DNA of 64,000 nucleotides from Rhodobacteraceae bacterium Alg231-04 (lineage in GTDB: Bacteria > Pseudomonadota > Alphaproteobacteria > Rhodobacterales > Rhodobacteraceae), in the NCBI GenBank assembly GCA_900143635.1, contig FREY01000007.1:62001-126000 (forward strand), in the 5' to 3' direction. Below the pieces are notes generated by a model, which searched no databases, had not been told where the DNA came from, and saw nothing but the letters and a program-made list of their open reading frames with translations. How positions within the stretch are numbered: the first letter of the stretch is position 1; the number at the start of each line of letters is the position of its first letter. A program made the position numbers and the translations under genes. Below, in pieces: positions 33,996 to 42,259 of this stretch.

Positions 33996-34160
33996 ATGAG
34001 CCTTAGCTCACATCTGGTCGAACTTAAGAGAAAGCACGAGCATTTGAGCACGGAAGTGGAGCATGCCCAACGGGCCCCTGGCAGTAGTGACCAGGAGATT
34101 GCGCTGCTGAAAAAGCAGAAACTGAAGATCAAGGAAGAGATTTCGCGCCTGTCTGCATAA
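33996..34160 (+). CDS. YdcH/DUF465 family small protein
   Basis: A 54-aa Lys/Glu-rich helical protein, MSLSSHLVELKRKHEHLSTE, ending with LLKKQKLKIKEEISRLSA. This is the pattern of the DUF465/YdcH family: two helices likely to form a coiled coil. AAAGGAGG lies five bases before the ATG and a strong terminator follows, which together make a confident independent gene. Function is unknown. Confidence 0.85.
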   Translation: MSLSSHLVELKRKHEHLSTEVEHAQRAPGSSDQEIALLKKQKLKIKEEISRLSA

Positions 34161-34186
34161 GACCGAGCGCCATTCGTTTGACAGGG

Positions 34187-34215
34187 CAGGGACCGGGTGG
34201 TCCCTGTCCTTTTTT
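34187..34215 (+). terminator. rho-independent terminator of the DUF465 gene
   Basis: CAGGGACC (34187-34194), loop GGGT, GGTCCCTG (34199-34206), then TCCTTTTTT. It also sits 12 bases before the end of the convergent DMT gene. Confidence 0.88.
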
Positions 34216-34226
34216 GTGCGCCGCTC

Positions 34227-35099
34227 TTATCGCGGCTTTGGGGTTTTTCCCGCTTGCGCTGCGACCATCGCGCCGCAGGTGATCAGCGCAGCGGCCCCGC
34301 CCAGAGCCCAGCTCGCCTCACTCACCCCAGCCAGCACCAGAACAAGGGTCGACAAGAGCGGTGCGGCATAGGCACTGGTGCCCAGCAGCTGGATGGCGCC
34401 CTGTTTGATGCCGATGTCCCAGACATAAAAAGCCAGGCCAACCGGCCCAAGGCCGAGCAAAAGCGTCGAGGCCCAGCCAAGCGCGCCGACCGGCCAGACC
34501 GTTTCCTCCAGCGCGAAATGCAGCCCCCAAGAGGCGATCGCGGTCGCAACACAAAACACCGCGACCGAACTGGTCGGGGCGGCGCCGAAACGTCGCGACA
34601 TCACCGAATAGGTCGACCAGGTCAGCGCGCAAGCCAGCGCGAACAGATAGCCCGGCAGATACTGCACCTGAAACCCCGCGCTGCCGCCAGTGATCAACAT
34701 CGCAGCGCCGCAAAACCCAAGAAAGCCACCGATCAGATGTCCGGCCCGCAGGCGTTCTCCGGGCAAAAGACCCGAGAACAAGACGATCAGCAGCGGCCAG
34801 AGATAAGCGATCAGCCCGGCTTCGGCAGCCGGGGCGAGCCGCAGGGCCGAGAAATACAACGCGTGATAGCCAAACAGCCCCAGGGTGCCGAATGCGTAGA
34901 TCTTCCAGCTGACATTGCGCAGCTGGCGCAATCCGCCACTGGCCGCAGTCCAGATCAGCCCCAGAGTGCCGCCGATGCTAAAACAGATTGCGTTCAGCAG
35001 CAGGGCAGGCGCAGGCGCCGAGCCGACGGTCAGCAGGGCCAGGAGTGACCAGAGCAGCACAGCAATGAAACCGATGAAGGTGGCGCGGCGTCGGGTCAT
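34227..35099 (-). CDS. EamA/DMT-family transporter
   Basis: A 290-aa membrane protein with about ten helices and two EamA repeats (first at MTRRRATFIGFIAVLLWSLL; second around residue 150, VMSRRFGAAPTSSVAVF). Likely an exporter for a small metabolite. ATG 35099 is preferred because the last four bases overlap the LysR stop (ATGA) and GAGG lies upstream; the longer frame to 35180 is inside the LysR gene. It shares an operon with that regulator, which may control it. Confidence 0.85.
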   Translation of the reverse strand: MTRRRATFIGFIAVLLWSLLALLTVGSAPAPALLLNAICFSIGGTLGLIWTAASGGLRQLRNVSWKIYAFGTLGLFGYHALYFSALRLAPAAEAGLIAYLWPLLIVLFSGLLPGERLRAGHLIGGFLGFCGAAMLITGGSAGFQVQYLPGYLFALACALTWSTYSVMSRRFGAAPTSSVAVFCVATAIASWGLHFALEETVWPVGALGWASTLLLGLGPVGLAFYVWDIGIKQGAIQLLGTSAYAAPLLSTLVLVLAGVSEASWALGGAAALITCGAMVAAQAGKTPKPR

Positions 35100-36043
35100 G
35101 GCGGGGGAACCTCGGAAACTGGAATAATTCGAAACGCGTTCGAGATATGGGCGGATTTCTCGATTTCGGCAACAAACCAATCCCGGAAGGCCGCGACCTG
35201 AGGTCGCTTTTCCGCCCCCTCAAGGCACAGGAACCGGAACCGGGCCTGTGTTTCAATGGCGGTCTTGAAGGGGGCGACAAGGCGGCCTTCCTCCAGATCA
35301 GTGATGATCATGGCGCGGCGGGCAAGTACGACGCCTGCGCCGGAAATTGCAGCGTTCACGGCGTGGTCCGCATTGGAAAAATGAGTGCCATGCTCCGGTG
35401 CGAAGCTGATGCCCATGGCGCGGAACCAGGCCGACCAGTCAAGCCGCGGTCGCAGGAAATCGACCGAATCGTCAAAGATAAGCGGCGCCTGCGTCAGGCT
35501 TTGCGGAGTCGGGTAGCGCTCGGCCAGCTCGGGGGTCATCACCGGTGTCGCCCATTCCTTTCGCACCGGCAGCGAGTACAGGCCCTGATCGGTGCCTTCC
35601 CCGAAGCGAATGGCCACATCCACGTCATCCACTTCCAGATCCAGATTGCGTAAGGTAGCAGAAAACCGCAGGTCGATTTCGGGATGGGCGCGGGCAAAGT
35701 CATAGAGTCGTGGTGCAAGCCATTTCGCTGTCAGTGCGGGCCCGGCTGTAATGGTCAGCGTGGTTGTGTCCTGCAGCCGTCGGGTTGCAGCCCATGCGGC
35801 ATTCAGCGTCCGGAACCCATCCGCGGCGCCGGGGACCAGCGTGCGGCCCGCTTCGGTCAATTCAACGGCCCGGTTCAGGCGTCGAAACAGTGGTCGGCCC
35901 AGATGCTCCTCCAGCGATTTGATCTGAAAGGAGAGCGCGGCTGGCGTCACGTTCAGCTCATTTGCGGCTTTGGCAAACGACATGTGGCGGGCCGCGGCAT
36001 CAAAAGCGCGCAAAGCGGTGAGAGGGGGCAGGCGTTCGGTCAT
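35096..36043 (-). CDS. LysR-type transcriptional regulator (GcvA-like)
   Basis: A 315-aa regulator. The winged helix-turn-helix is at residues 1-60 (LTALRAFDAAARHMSFAKAA and NVTPAALSFQIKSLEEHLG) and the LysR substrate domain from about 90. The GcvA-like length fits regulators that sense amino acid or metabolite levels. It is transcribed into the DMT permease gene and is likely its regulator. The start aligns with the family, and the longer frame to 36112 is not needed. Two copies of CTTCACATCAG in the upstream gap are candidate binding elements. Confidence 0.88.
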   Translation of the reverse strand: MTERLPPLTALRAFDAAARHMSFAKAANELNVTPAALSFQIKSLEEHLGRPLFRRLNRAVELTEAGRTLVPGAADGFRTLNAAWAATRRLQDTTTLTITAGPALTAKWLAPRLYDFARAHPEIDLRFSATLRNLDLEVDDVDVAIRFGEGTDQGLYSLPVRKEWATPVMTPELAERYPTPQSLTQAPLIFDDSVDFLRPRLDWSAWFRAMGISFAPEHGTHFSNADHAVNAAISGAGVVLARRAMIITDLEEGRLVAPFKTAIETQARFRFLCLEGAEKRPQVAAFRDWFVAEIEKSAHISNAFRIIPVSEVPPP

Positions 36044-36128
36044 CTTCACATCAGTAAACCTTAACTGAAGCGGTGAGAAGTCTCGTTTGTGCGCGACGAG
36101 TACATTGCCCATATTGGCTTCACATCAG
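36044..36128. repeat. 11-bp direct repeat in LysR promoter region
   Basis: CTTCACATCAG occurs at 36044-36054 and again at 36118-36128, 74 bases apart, in the gap between the LysR gene and the 44-aa ORF. One copy abuts the LysR start codon. It may be a regulator site or part of a duplicated ribosome-binding region. Confidence 0.35.
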
Positions 36129-36155
36129 CATTACTAAAGCGAAGGAGGCAGGGTG

Positions 36156-36290
36156 ATGGACGTGACTGCAAATGCCGCCGCCAAGGCGGCAATGGAACGG
36201 GCACATGTGGAACGGGCAATGGCGTTTCGCGCTGTCTGGGCCTGGCTTCTGCCGCGGCGCAAGGACAGGCTGGCGGGTTGCCCGGCCTGA
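36156..36290 (+). CDS. 44-aa small protein, possibly RSP_7527-like
   Basis: A short open frame MDVTANAAAKAAMERAHVER, then AMAFRAVWAWLLPRRKDRL, with GAAGGAGG seven to eight bases before the ATG. It has an Ala/Arg helix and Trp-rich segment. I am only tentatively reminded of small Rhodobacteraceae proteins of the RSP_7527 kind. Function is unknown. It is divergent from LysR and too short for confident statistics; the strong ribosome binding site is the main support. Confidence 0.5.
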   Translation: MDVTANAAAKAAMERAHVERAMAFRAVWAWLLPRRKDRLAGCPA

Positions 36291-36335
36291 CAGGGTTTCC
36301 GCTGAACGCTGCGCGGGCGTTCTTACGGGATATGG

Positions 36336-36365
36336 CAAGGGCCGATCCATAAGGATCGGCCCTTG
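36336..36365. terminator. 13-bp perfect hairpin between convergent genes
   Basis: CAAGGGCCGATCC (36336-36348), loop ATAA, GGATCGGCCCTTG (36353-36365). It is palindromic and sits between the 44-aa ORF and the end of phbB. There is no T run beyond the stem, so it may stop transcription weakly in both directions or stabilise the mRNA 3' ends. Confidence 0.6.
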
Positions 36366-36387
36366 TCACTTAATTGTCTGACAGGGA

Positions 36388-37110
36388 TCAGACGAAGAAC
36401 TGTGCACCATTGGCAGAGATGGTCGAGCCGTTGATAAAGCCCGAGTCTTCCGATGCGAGGAAGGCCACGCAGCGGGCGATCTCTTCTGGTTCGCCCAGAC
36501 GGCCTGCGGGGATCTGGCCGATGATCGACTCGCGTACCTTCTCAGGCACAGCCATGACCATTTCGGTGGCGATATAGCCGGGGCAGATAGCGTTGGCGGT
36601 GATGCCGGCACGCGCGCCTTCCTGCGCCAGGGATTTCACGATGCCCAGATCGCCGGCTTTGGTCGCCGCATAGTTCACTTGCGCGAACTGGCCTTTTTGA
36701 CCGTTGATCGATGAGATGACGATGACGCGGCCAAACTTGCGCTCGCGCATGCCGGGCCAGATCGGGTGGACCGTGTTGAACACGCCGGTCAGGTTGGTGT
36801 CGATCACCTGCTGCCACTGTCCGGGGGTCATTTTGTGGAACGGCGCGTCGCGGGTGATGCCTGCGTTGGCGACCACGATGTCAACCGGTCCGAGGTCCGC
36901 TTCGACCTGGGCGATGCCAGCCTTGCTTTCATCGTAGTCGGCGACATTCCATTTGTAGGTCTTGATGCCCGTTTCTTCGGTGAATTTTGCGGCGGCTTCA
37001 TCATTGCCGGCATATGTTGCCGCAACAGTATGGCCTTCCGCTTTCAGGGCTTGGGAGATGGCTGCGCCGATACCGCGGCTGCCGCCGGTCACAAGAGCTA
37101 CACGAGACAT
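36388..37110 (-). CDS. phbB: acetoacetyl-CoA reductase
   Basis: A 240-aa NADPH-dependent SDR that reduces acetoacetyl-CoA to (R)-3-hydroxybutyryl-CoA for PHB synthesis. The nucleotide motif is VALVTGGSRGIGAAI and the catalytic set SSINGQ (Ser) with NYAATKAG (Tyr and Lys) is complete; NVADYDESKAG fits PhbB. The start ATG is at 37110. It follows phbA by 149 bases with its own upstream TGC-type site (37194-37207), so it may have a separate promoter. Confidence 0.93.
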   Translation of the reverse strand: MSRVALVTGGSRGIGAAISQALKAEGHTVAATYAGNDEAAAKFTEETGIKTYKWNVADYDESKAGIAQVEADLGPVDIVVANAGITRDAPFHKMTPGQWQQVIDTNLTGVFNTVHPIWPGMRERKFGRVIVISSINGQKGQFAQVNYAATKAGDLGIVKSLAQEGARAGITANAICPGYIATEMVMAVPEKVRESIIGQIPAGRLGEPEEIARCVAFLASEDSGFINGSTISANGAQFFV

Positions 37111-37193
37111 AGGTAAAAAATCCTCTAAGTTGGTATAGTAATTTTAGTACTCCAGAAACGTAACGTGCGCAATAAAGTTTCGTGACAAAATCT

Positions 37194-37207
37194 CTGCATT
37201 GCGGCAA
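37194..37207. promoter_or_regulatory. degenerate TGC palindrome upstream of phbB
   Basis: CTGCATTGCGGCAA, a form of CTGCA-N-TGCAG with one mismatch, is 84 bases upstream of the phbB start. It resembles the palindromes upstream of phbA, odhA and mdh; the assignment to one regulator (PhaR-like) is inferred. Confidence 0.4.
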
Positions 37208-37259
37208 TATGGCTCTGCTGCTGCTCATTTTCAGAGCAGCAGCCACTGTTATGAGCAGG

Positions 37260-38438
37260 TTACGGACGCTCGACGCACATGGCAACGCCCATACCGCCAC
37301 CAATGCAAAGAGTCGCGAGACCTTTTTTCTTGCCGGAACGCTTCATTTCAAACAGCAGGGTGTTCAGAACACGGCAACCGGAGGCACCGATCGGGTGACC
37401 AATGGCGATGGCGCCGCCGTTGACGTTGACGATCGAAGGATCCCAGCCCATGTCCTTGTTGACGGCGCAGGCCTGTGCGGCGAAGGCTTCGTTGGCTTCC
37501 ACCAGTTCCAGGTCATCCACAGTCCAGCCCGCTTTGGCCAGGGCCTTGCGCGATGCATAGATCGGGCCAACGCCCATCACGGTCGGGTCAAGACCTGCAG
37601 TTGCATAGGACACGATACGCGCGAGCGGCTCGATGCCACGCTTTTCGGCGTCATCTGCGCTCATCAGCAGGGTGGCGGCAGCGCCATCGTTGAGGCCGGA
37701 GGCATTGGCTGCAGTGACTGTACCGCCGTCGCGCACGAAGGCGGGGCGCAGTTTTTGCATCGCTTCCATGGTGGCGCCGTGACGGATGTATTCGTCCTGG
37801 TCCACAATGATGTCGCCCTTGCGGGTTTTCACGGTGAAGGCGGCGATCTCATCCGCGAATTTACCCGCTTTCTGAGCAGCTTCAGCCTTGTTCTGCGAGG
37901 CGACAGCGAATTCATCCTGCATCTCGCGGGTGATTTCCCACTTGGCAGCGACGTTTTCAGCCGTCTGGCCCATGTGGTAGTTGTTGAAGGCATCCCACAG
38001 ACCATCACGGATCATCGTGTCGATGTATTTCATGTCGCCCATTTTCTGACCGGCACGCAAATGTGCGGCATGGGTCGACAGGGTCATGTTTTCCTGACCG
38101 CCGGCCGCGACGATGGAGGCATCGCCCAGCTGGATGTGCTGTGCGGCCAGCGCCACGGCGCGCAGCCCCGAGCCACAGACCTGGTTGATGCCCCAGGCGG
38201 CGCTGTCCTGCGACAGGCCTGCATTGATATGGGCCTGACGGGCCGGGTTCTGGCCCTGGGCCGCGGTCAGCACCTGACCAAGGATGGTTTCGGAAACCTC
38301 ACCTTTTTCGATGCCGGCACGGGCCACAACGGCCTCCAGCACTGCGGCGCCCAGATCGTGAGCTGGGGTGTTGGCGAACGCGCCGCCAAAGCTGCCGACA
38401 GCGGTACGCGCGGCGGATGCAATAACTACATTGGTCAT
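37260..38438 (-). CDS. phbA: acetyl-CoA acetyltransferase (beta-ketothiolase)
   Basis: A 392-aa biosynthetic thiolase condensing two acetyl-CoA to acetoacetyl-CoA. Active Cys88 is in NQVCGSGLRAVALA, the His in NVNGGAIAIGHPIGASG, and Cys378 in LCIGGGMGVAMCVERP. Length and residue numbers match Zoogloea PhbA closely. ATG 38438 is chosen (MTNVVIASAARTAVG) with GAGGACCC upstream. It is separated from phbB by 149 bases with a possible attenuating hairpin (37211-37240 region). Two TGC palindromes precede it. Confidence 0.95.
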   Translation of the reverse strand: MTNVVIASAARTAVGSFGGAFANTPAHDLGAAVLEAVVARAGIEKGEVSETILGQVLTAAQGQNPARQAHINAGLSQDSAAWGINQVCGSGLRAVALAAQHIQLGDASIVAAGGQENMTLSTHAAHLRAGQKMGDMKYIDTMIRDGLWDAFNNYHMGQTAENVAAKWEITREMQDEFAVASQNKAEAAQKAGKFADEIAAFTVKTRKGDIIVDQDEYIRHGATMEAMQKLRPAFVRDGGTVTAANASGLNDGAAATLLMSADDAEKRGIEPLARIVSYATAGLDPTVMGVGPIYASRKALAKAGWTVDDLELVEANEAFAAQACAVNKDMGWDPSIVNVNGGAIAIGHPIGASGCRVLNTLLFEMKRSGKKKGLATLCIGGGMGVAMCVERP

Positions 38439-38492
38439 GAATATGGGTCCTCTGCCATCTTCGGAATTTCCGGAAGACACCATGACGGAACC

Positions 38493-38507
38493 CTTGCATT
38501 TTGCAAG
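38493..38507. promoter_or_regulatory. palindrome CTTGCA-N3-TGCAAG upstream of phbA
   Basis: CTTGCA-TTT-TGCAAG is a perfect inverted repeat 55 bases upstream of the phbA start, near the expected promoter. It is similar in core (TGCA/TGCA) to the second palindrome at 38556. Confidence 0.5.
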
Positions 38508-38555
38508 TGCAGCGTCAGCCGGTCTTCCTCCCTTGCAGGGTAGGGAATAGCAGAA

Positions 38556-38571
38556 TGCTGCACTTGCAGCA
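38556..38571. promoter_or_regulatory. palindrome TGCTGCA-CT-TGCAGCA upstream of phbA
   Basis: A perfect 7-bp inverted repeat with a two-base spacer lies 118 bases upstream of phbA. It contains CTGC-N4-GCAG, a type of sequence I recall for the PHB regulator PhaR in Paracoccus and Rhodobacter. It is almost the same as the site upstream of odhA. Confidence 0.55.
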
Positions 38572-38625
38572 ACGGACAGGCTGTCGCTGGGTCAATCTGG
38601 AGGAAAAAACTGGCAATGCCACCCT

Positions 38626-39465
38626 TTAGGCGCGGGTGCGTTCCTTCATATCTTCGATCCAGGGGGCCCGCACGCTGGGCGCACCAAAGAGGAAGCCCTG
38701 CAGACAGTCCACCCCGATTGAAATGAGGAATTCGGCGTCTTCGGCGCTTTCAACCGATTCGGCGACGATCATCATGTCGAACTGTTTGGCCACACTGACC
38801 AGCGCGCGCACCACCGCCTGATTGTCATGGCTGGCATGAATGCCGCGCACGAATTGCCCGTCGATTTTGACCGCATCAAAAAAGAATTGGCGGAAATGTT
38901 TGATCATCGAGGTGCCAGCGCCAAAGTTGTCGAGCGCAAAGGCGATGCCGTGTTCCTGCATCTGGTCCATGAAATCAATAACCAGCTCGGGTGCAGCCAT
39001 GGCTGATTCTTCGGTGATCTCCAGGACCAGACGTTCCCCCAGCGTGCTGTCCTGCTCCAGTTGTTTTTTCAACACCCGGCCCCAGCGGCGAAAGCCGATG
39101 GAGCGGGCCGACATATTGATCGAAAGCCGGACATTGGGTGCCTTGCTCAGCGCATCAAGACCATGCTGCAGGGCGAGGCAATCCAATTCGCGGCCCATTT
39201 CGGTTTTCTCGACAAGGGGCATGAACTCGCGGGCTGGGATGACCCGACCGGTGGCATCCAGAACCCGGATGTAACCTTCATAAAAGGCGACCTTGTTTGG
39301 CGGCAGCGCCTGCATCACCGGCTGATAGGCCAGCATTGTCTGATTGTGCTTGAGTGCCTCGGCCACCATATCAAGTGTCGAGCGATCGCGCCCGGTTACC
39401 GCCGCATTGAGCGGGCTGTCCGCCCCCTCTGGCATGTCCGCCCTGATTTGTTTGCCCCTGGCCAC
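38626..39465 (-). CDS. EAL-domain protein with altered catalytic motifs
   Basis: A 279-aa single EAL domain without a GGDEF partner or membrane segment. Some c-di-GMP-binding residues stay: Glu63 in AFYEGYIRV (the EAL motif reads EGY), Asn in SINMSAR, Glu in EITEES, Lys/Asp in VKIDGQFV. The DDFG motif, however, reads LDNFGAG, so the second metal-binding Asp is lost. Family knowledge suggests such proteins bind c-di-GMP as sensors without hydrolysis, or have other partners. It follows a receiver-like gene in the same direction. Confidence 0.82.
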   Translation of the reverse strand: MARGKQIRADMPEGADSPLNAAVTGRDRSTLDMVAEALKHNQTMLAYQPVMQALPPNKVAFYEGYIRVLDATGRVIPAREFMPLVEKTEMGRELDCLALQHGLDALSKAPNVRLSINMSARSIGFRRWGRVLKKQLEQDSTLGERLVLEITEESAMAAPELVIDFMDQMQEHGIAFALDNFGAGTSMIKHFRQFFFDAVKIDGQFVRGIHASHDNQAVVRALVSVAKQFDMMIVAESVESAEDAEFLISIGVDCLQGFLFGAPSVRAPWIEDMKERTRA

Positions 39466-39536
39466 AAGTTTTTCCTTCTCGCAAAGCCTGCGCGTAATTC
39501 GTCACGGGCAGACTCGCGTAAAAGGGTGAAGCGGTT

Positions 39537-39565
39537 GTTAAAGTTCAAATTTGAAAGAACTTAAC
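39537..39565. other. AT-rich palindrome upstream of the EAL gene
   Basis: TTCAAATTTGAA (39544-39555) is a perfect 12-bp palindrome inside a longer imperfect one reading GTTAAAGTTC...GAACTTAAC. It is 79 bases upstream of the EAL gene and 15 bases after the next stop. Either operator or weak terminator is possible. Confidence 0.3.
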
Positions 39566-39570
39566 CGCGA

Positions 39571-39912
39571 TCACATGTCGGCCATCTCGCGGTGCTGTAC
39601 CGACAGCAGCTCCTGGGCCACTACCCGTTCGACAAAGGGCACCAATCCTTCAGACCCGGAGGCGCGGTCTTTCAGGTGGATGCAGATATCCGGGCGCAGT
39701 GCGGCAATGACACCGATCAGATCACCGCGAATGTCGTCCTCAAGGCCGGCCCCCATGATGACACAGGCGATGCGCGGTTCGTTTTCTAGCTGGCGGACGA
39801 CCTCTGCATGGTCATGGGCGCCCAGCCATTCGATTGGCAGGTGATCCAATTGCCGCGCCACATTGCCAATCACATGCGGCAGGCGACCGATGAGCAAAAC
39901 GACAGGGTGCAT
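39571..39912 (-). CDS. small receiver-like protein, unknown function
   Basis: I do not recognise this 113-aa protein with certainty. It reads MHPVVLLIGRLPHVIGNVAR, then ACVIMGAGLEDDIRG, with an alternating strand/helix pattern like a CheY-type receiver, but there is no clear phosphorylatable Asp-Asp pair. It is followed 105 bases later by the EAL-like gene in the same direction and preceded by the TlpA-like gene, so it may share a signalling role. Treat as hypothetical. Confidence 0.6.
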   Translation of the reverse strand: MHPVVLLIGRLPHVIGNVARQLDHLPIEWLGAHDHAEVVRQLENEPRIACVIMGAGLEDDIRGDLIGVIAALRPDICIHLKDRASGSEGLVPFVERVVAQELLSVQHREMADM

Positions 39913-39978
39913 GATGCGGTCCTCCCAGTGAATTGCAGCCCCAAAGGCAGGGCTGCTCCTGAGAGATAATGTAGCGCG

Positions 39979-40542
39979 TTATTCCTCGGCGATCAGTGCC
40001 GTGATGATCGCCTTGGCGCTGTCCGAGTTCCACTCCGCATCGCCGCGCAGACGGGCGATCTCCTTGCCGTCACGGTCCAGGATCACGGTGATCGGTAGGC
40101 CCAGCACGGCCATCTCGCGCGCGACCGCTTGTTTTGGATCCTGATGGCGCGGCAGGTTGGTGATACCGTTCTCAGCAAAGAATTTCTTGATACCCGCAGG
40201 GGAATTACGCCCGGTTGCAAGAGTTAGAACCTCAAAATCATCGCCGCCAAACTCGGCCTGCAGTTCAGACAGCTGCGGCATTTCCTTGCGGCAAGGCGCG
40301 CACCAGGTGGCCCAGAAATTCAGCAGCACATATTTGCCCCGGTAATCCTCTAGCGTCGCGGTGCCGGTGTCATCCTCCAGCTGAAACGCCTGGGTGGAGG
40401 TGGCTTTGGCTTCGGTATGAAACACCAGTTTTTTCATGCTGTCCGCGCGCAACGCCTCCAGCGTGGCAGTATCCGCAGACCAAGCGGCATTTGCACCCAA
40501 GGCCAGCGCCATATAAAGGGGGATCAAACGAGACAGACGCAT
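39979..40542 (-). CDS. TlpA/ResA-type thiol:disulfide oxidoreductase
   Basis: A 187-aa exported thioredoxin-like protein. The signal peptide is residues 1-23 ([17 protein letters not shown]), and the active site is [13 protein letters not shown] (C-x2-C). A cis-Pro is seen in [10 protein letters not shown]. Such proteins keep periplasmic cysteines reduced, for example for cytochrome c or cytochrome oxidase assembly. ATG 40542 is preferred over GTG 40548 since GGAG fits its spacing. It is divergent from argH with only 20 bases between start codons. Confidence 0.9.
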   Translation of the reverse strand: MRLSRLIPLYMALALGANAAWSADTATLEALRADSMKKLVFHTEAKATSTQAFQLEDDTGTATLEDYRGKYVLLNFWATWCAPCRKEMPQLSELQAEFGGDDFEVLTLATGRNSPAGIKKFFAENGITNLPRHQDPKQAVAREMAVLGLPITVILDRDGKEIARLRGDAEWNSDSAKAIITALIAEE

Positions 40543-40562
40543 ATTCACTCCAGGGTTTCCAA

Positions 40563-41957
40563 ATGACTGATCAGACCTCGAACCAGATGTGGGGCGGCCG
40601 CTTTGCCGCCGGGCCGGATGCGATCATGGAGGCGATCAACGCCTCGATCGGATACGATCAGCGGATGGCAGCCCAGGACATTGCAGGCTCAAGGGCCCAT
40701 GCGGCGATGCTGGCCGCCACAGGCGTGATCAGCGATAGCGATGCTGAGGCCATTCGGGAAGGCCTGCTCACCGTTTTGTCAGAAATCGAGGGCGGCACCT
40801 TCCAGTTTTCCACCGCGCTGGAAGACATCCACATGAATGTTGAGGCGCGCCTGAAAGAGGTGATCGGCGAGCCCGCAGGCCGCCTGCACACTGGCCGCAG
40901 CCGCAATGATCAGGTTGCGACCGATTTCAAACTCTGGGTGCGCGACCAGTTGGACGCTGCCGAGGCTGGTATGCTGGCCCTGATCCGTGCGCTTCTGTCG
41001 CAGGCCGAAGCCGGTGCCGACTGGGTGATGCCGGGCTTTACACATCTGCAGACCGCGCAACCCGTCACCTGGGGCCATCACATGATGGCCTATGTGGAGA
41101 TGTTTGGTCGCGATCTGTCCCGTGTGCGTGATGCACGTGCCCGGATGAACGAATCGCCGCTCGGCGCCGCTGCGCTGGCCGGGACCTCCTTTCCGATCGA
41201 CCGCGAAATGACGGCCTCGGCGCTGGGCTTTGACCGCCCCGCCGCCAATTCGCTGGATGCGGTGTCGGATCGTGATTTCGCGCTGGAGTTCCTGTCCACC
41301 GCCTCGATCTGCGCCATGCACCTCAGCCGGTTTGCAGAAGAGCTGGTGATCTGGTCCTCGGCGCAGTTCCGTTTTGTGACCCTGTCGGACCGTTTCTCCA
41401 CCGGATCGTCCATCATGCCGCAGAAGAAAAATCCCGACGCGGCAGAGCTGATCCGCGCCAAGGTGGGCCGCATTTTTGGCGCCAACACAGCGCTGATGAT
41501 GGTCATGAAAGGCCTGCCGCTGGCCTATTCCAAGGACATGCAGGAAGACAAGGAACAGGTCTTTGACGCGGCTGACAACTGGATGCTGGCGCTGGCGGCG
41601 ATGGAAGGCATGGTCAAGGATATGACCGGGAATCGCGAAAGCCTGGCGGCTGCGGCCGGCTCTGGTTTTTCGACCGCCACAGACCTGGCCGATTGGATGG
41701 TGCGCGTATTGAAGGTGCCTTTCCGCGATGCCCACCACGTGACCGGCACGCTGGTTGCCATGGCCGAAAGCCGTGGCTGCGACCTGCCGGATCTGAGCCT
41801 GGACGATATGCAGGGCGTGCATGCCGGGATCACGGCGGATATCTTCACTGTGCTGGGGGTTGAAAACTCGGTCAATTCCCGCATGTCCTATGGCGGGACT
41901 GCACCTGCACAAGTACGTGCACAGGTGGCCCGTTGGCAGGCGCTGCTGGCGGACTAA
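40563..41957 (+). CDS. argH: argininosuccinate lyase
   Basis: A 464-aa enzyme cleaving argininosuccinate to arginine and fumarate. The signature [18 protein letters not shown] is complete, and the N-terminal [22 protein letters not shown] and [13 protein letters not shown] blocks match the family. ATG 40563 is the family start; the long upstream frame is an artefact in the tlpA region. It is followed by two small lipoprotein genes and lysA in the same direction, a common alphaproteobacterial order. Confidence 0.97.
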   Translation: MTDQTSNQMWGGRFAAGPDAIMEAINASIGYDQRMAAQDIAGSRAHAAMLAATGVISDSDAEAIREGLLTVLSEIEGGTFQFSTALEDIHMNVEARLKEVIGEPAGRLHTGRSRNDQVATDFKLWVRDQLDAAEAGMLALIRALLSQAEAGADWVMPGFTHLQTAQPVTWGHHMMAYVEMFGRDLSRVRDARARMNESPLGAAALAGTSFPIDREMTASALGFDRPAANSLDAVSDRDFALEFLSTASICAMHLSRFAEELVIWSSAQFRFVTLSDRFSTGSSIMPQKKNPDAAELIRAKVGRIFGANTALMMVMKGLPLAYSKDMQEDKEQVFDAADNWMLALAAMEGMVKDMTGNRESLAAAAGSGFSTATDLADWMVRVLKVPFRDAHHVTGTLVAMAESRGCDLPDLSLDDMQGVHAGITADIFTVLGVENSVNSRMSYGGTAPAQVRAQVARWQALLAD

Positions 41958-41981
41958 GCCCCCTTGCAAAGGAGCTAAGCG

Positions 41982-42173
41982 ATGACAGTCATCAAACGGA
42001 TCTTTGCGTTGATCGCCCTTTCGACACTGTTGGCGTGCGGCGCTGATGGTGAGCCTGTGCCGCCAGTCGAGTCGACAGTGTCGGCAGGTGTTGGGGTGTC
42101 CAGCAGCGGAGTGAATGTAGGTGGTGCAGTTGGCCTGCATCGCGGCCCAGTGAGCCTGTATCTCGGATTTTGA
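41982..42173 (+). CDS. small lipoprotein (argH-lysA interval)
   Basis: A 63-aa protein. The signal peptide MTVIKRIFALIALSTLLACG ends in the lipobox LLAC, so the mature protein should be lipid-anchored; the remainder is Val/Gly/Ser rich and short. AAAGGAGC precedes the ATG, 24 bases after argH. It resembles the small lipoproteins between argH and lysA in other alphaproteobacteria. Function unknown. Confidence 0.72.
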   Translation: MTVIKRIFALIALSTLLACGADGEPVPPVESTVSAGVGVSSSGVNVGGAVGLHRGPVSLYLGF

Positions 42174-42259
42174 TGCAGCGGCTGTTGTCGCTGCTGAATG
42201 GGCTGCCTAAATAAGTTAGTGACCCGCTACTGGGTCGCTGTAAGAGTGGGTCACCCGAT

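Noticed and set aside
37205-37245. Hairpin in the phbA-phbB gap as a terminator
   Set aside because: CTGCTGCTC/GAGCAGCAG can pair, but no T run follows on the minus strand, so I did not list it as a terminator.
37182-38543. 453-aa open frame antisense to phbA
   Set aside because: Same reason; phbA has complete thiolase motifs.
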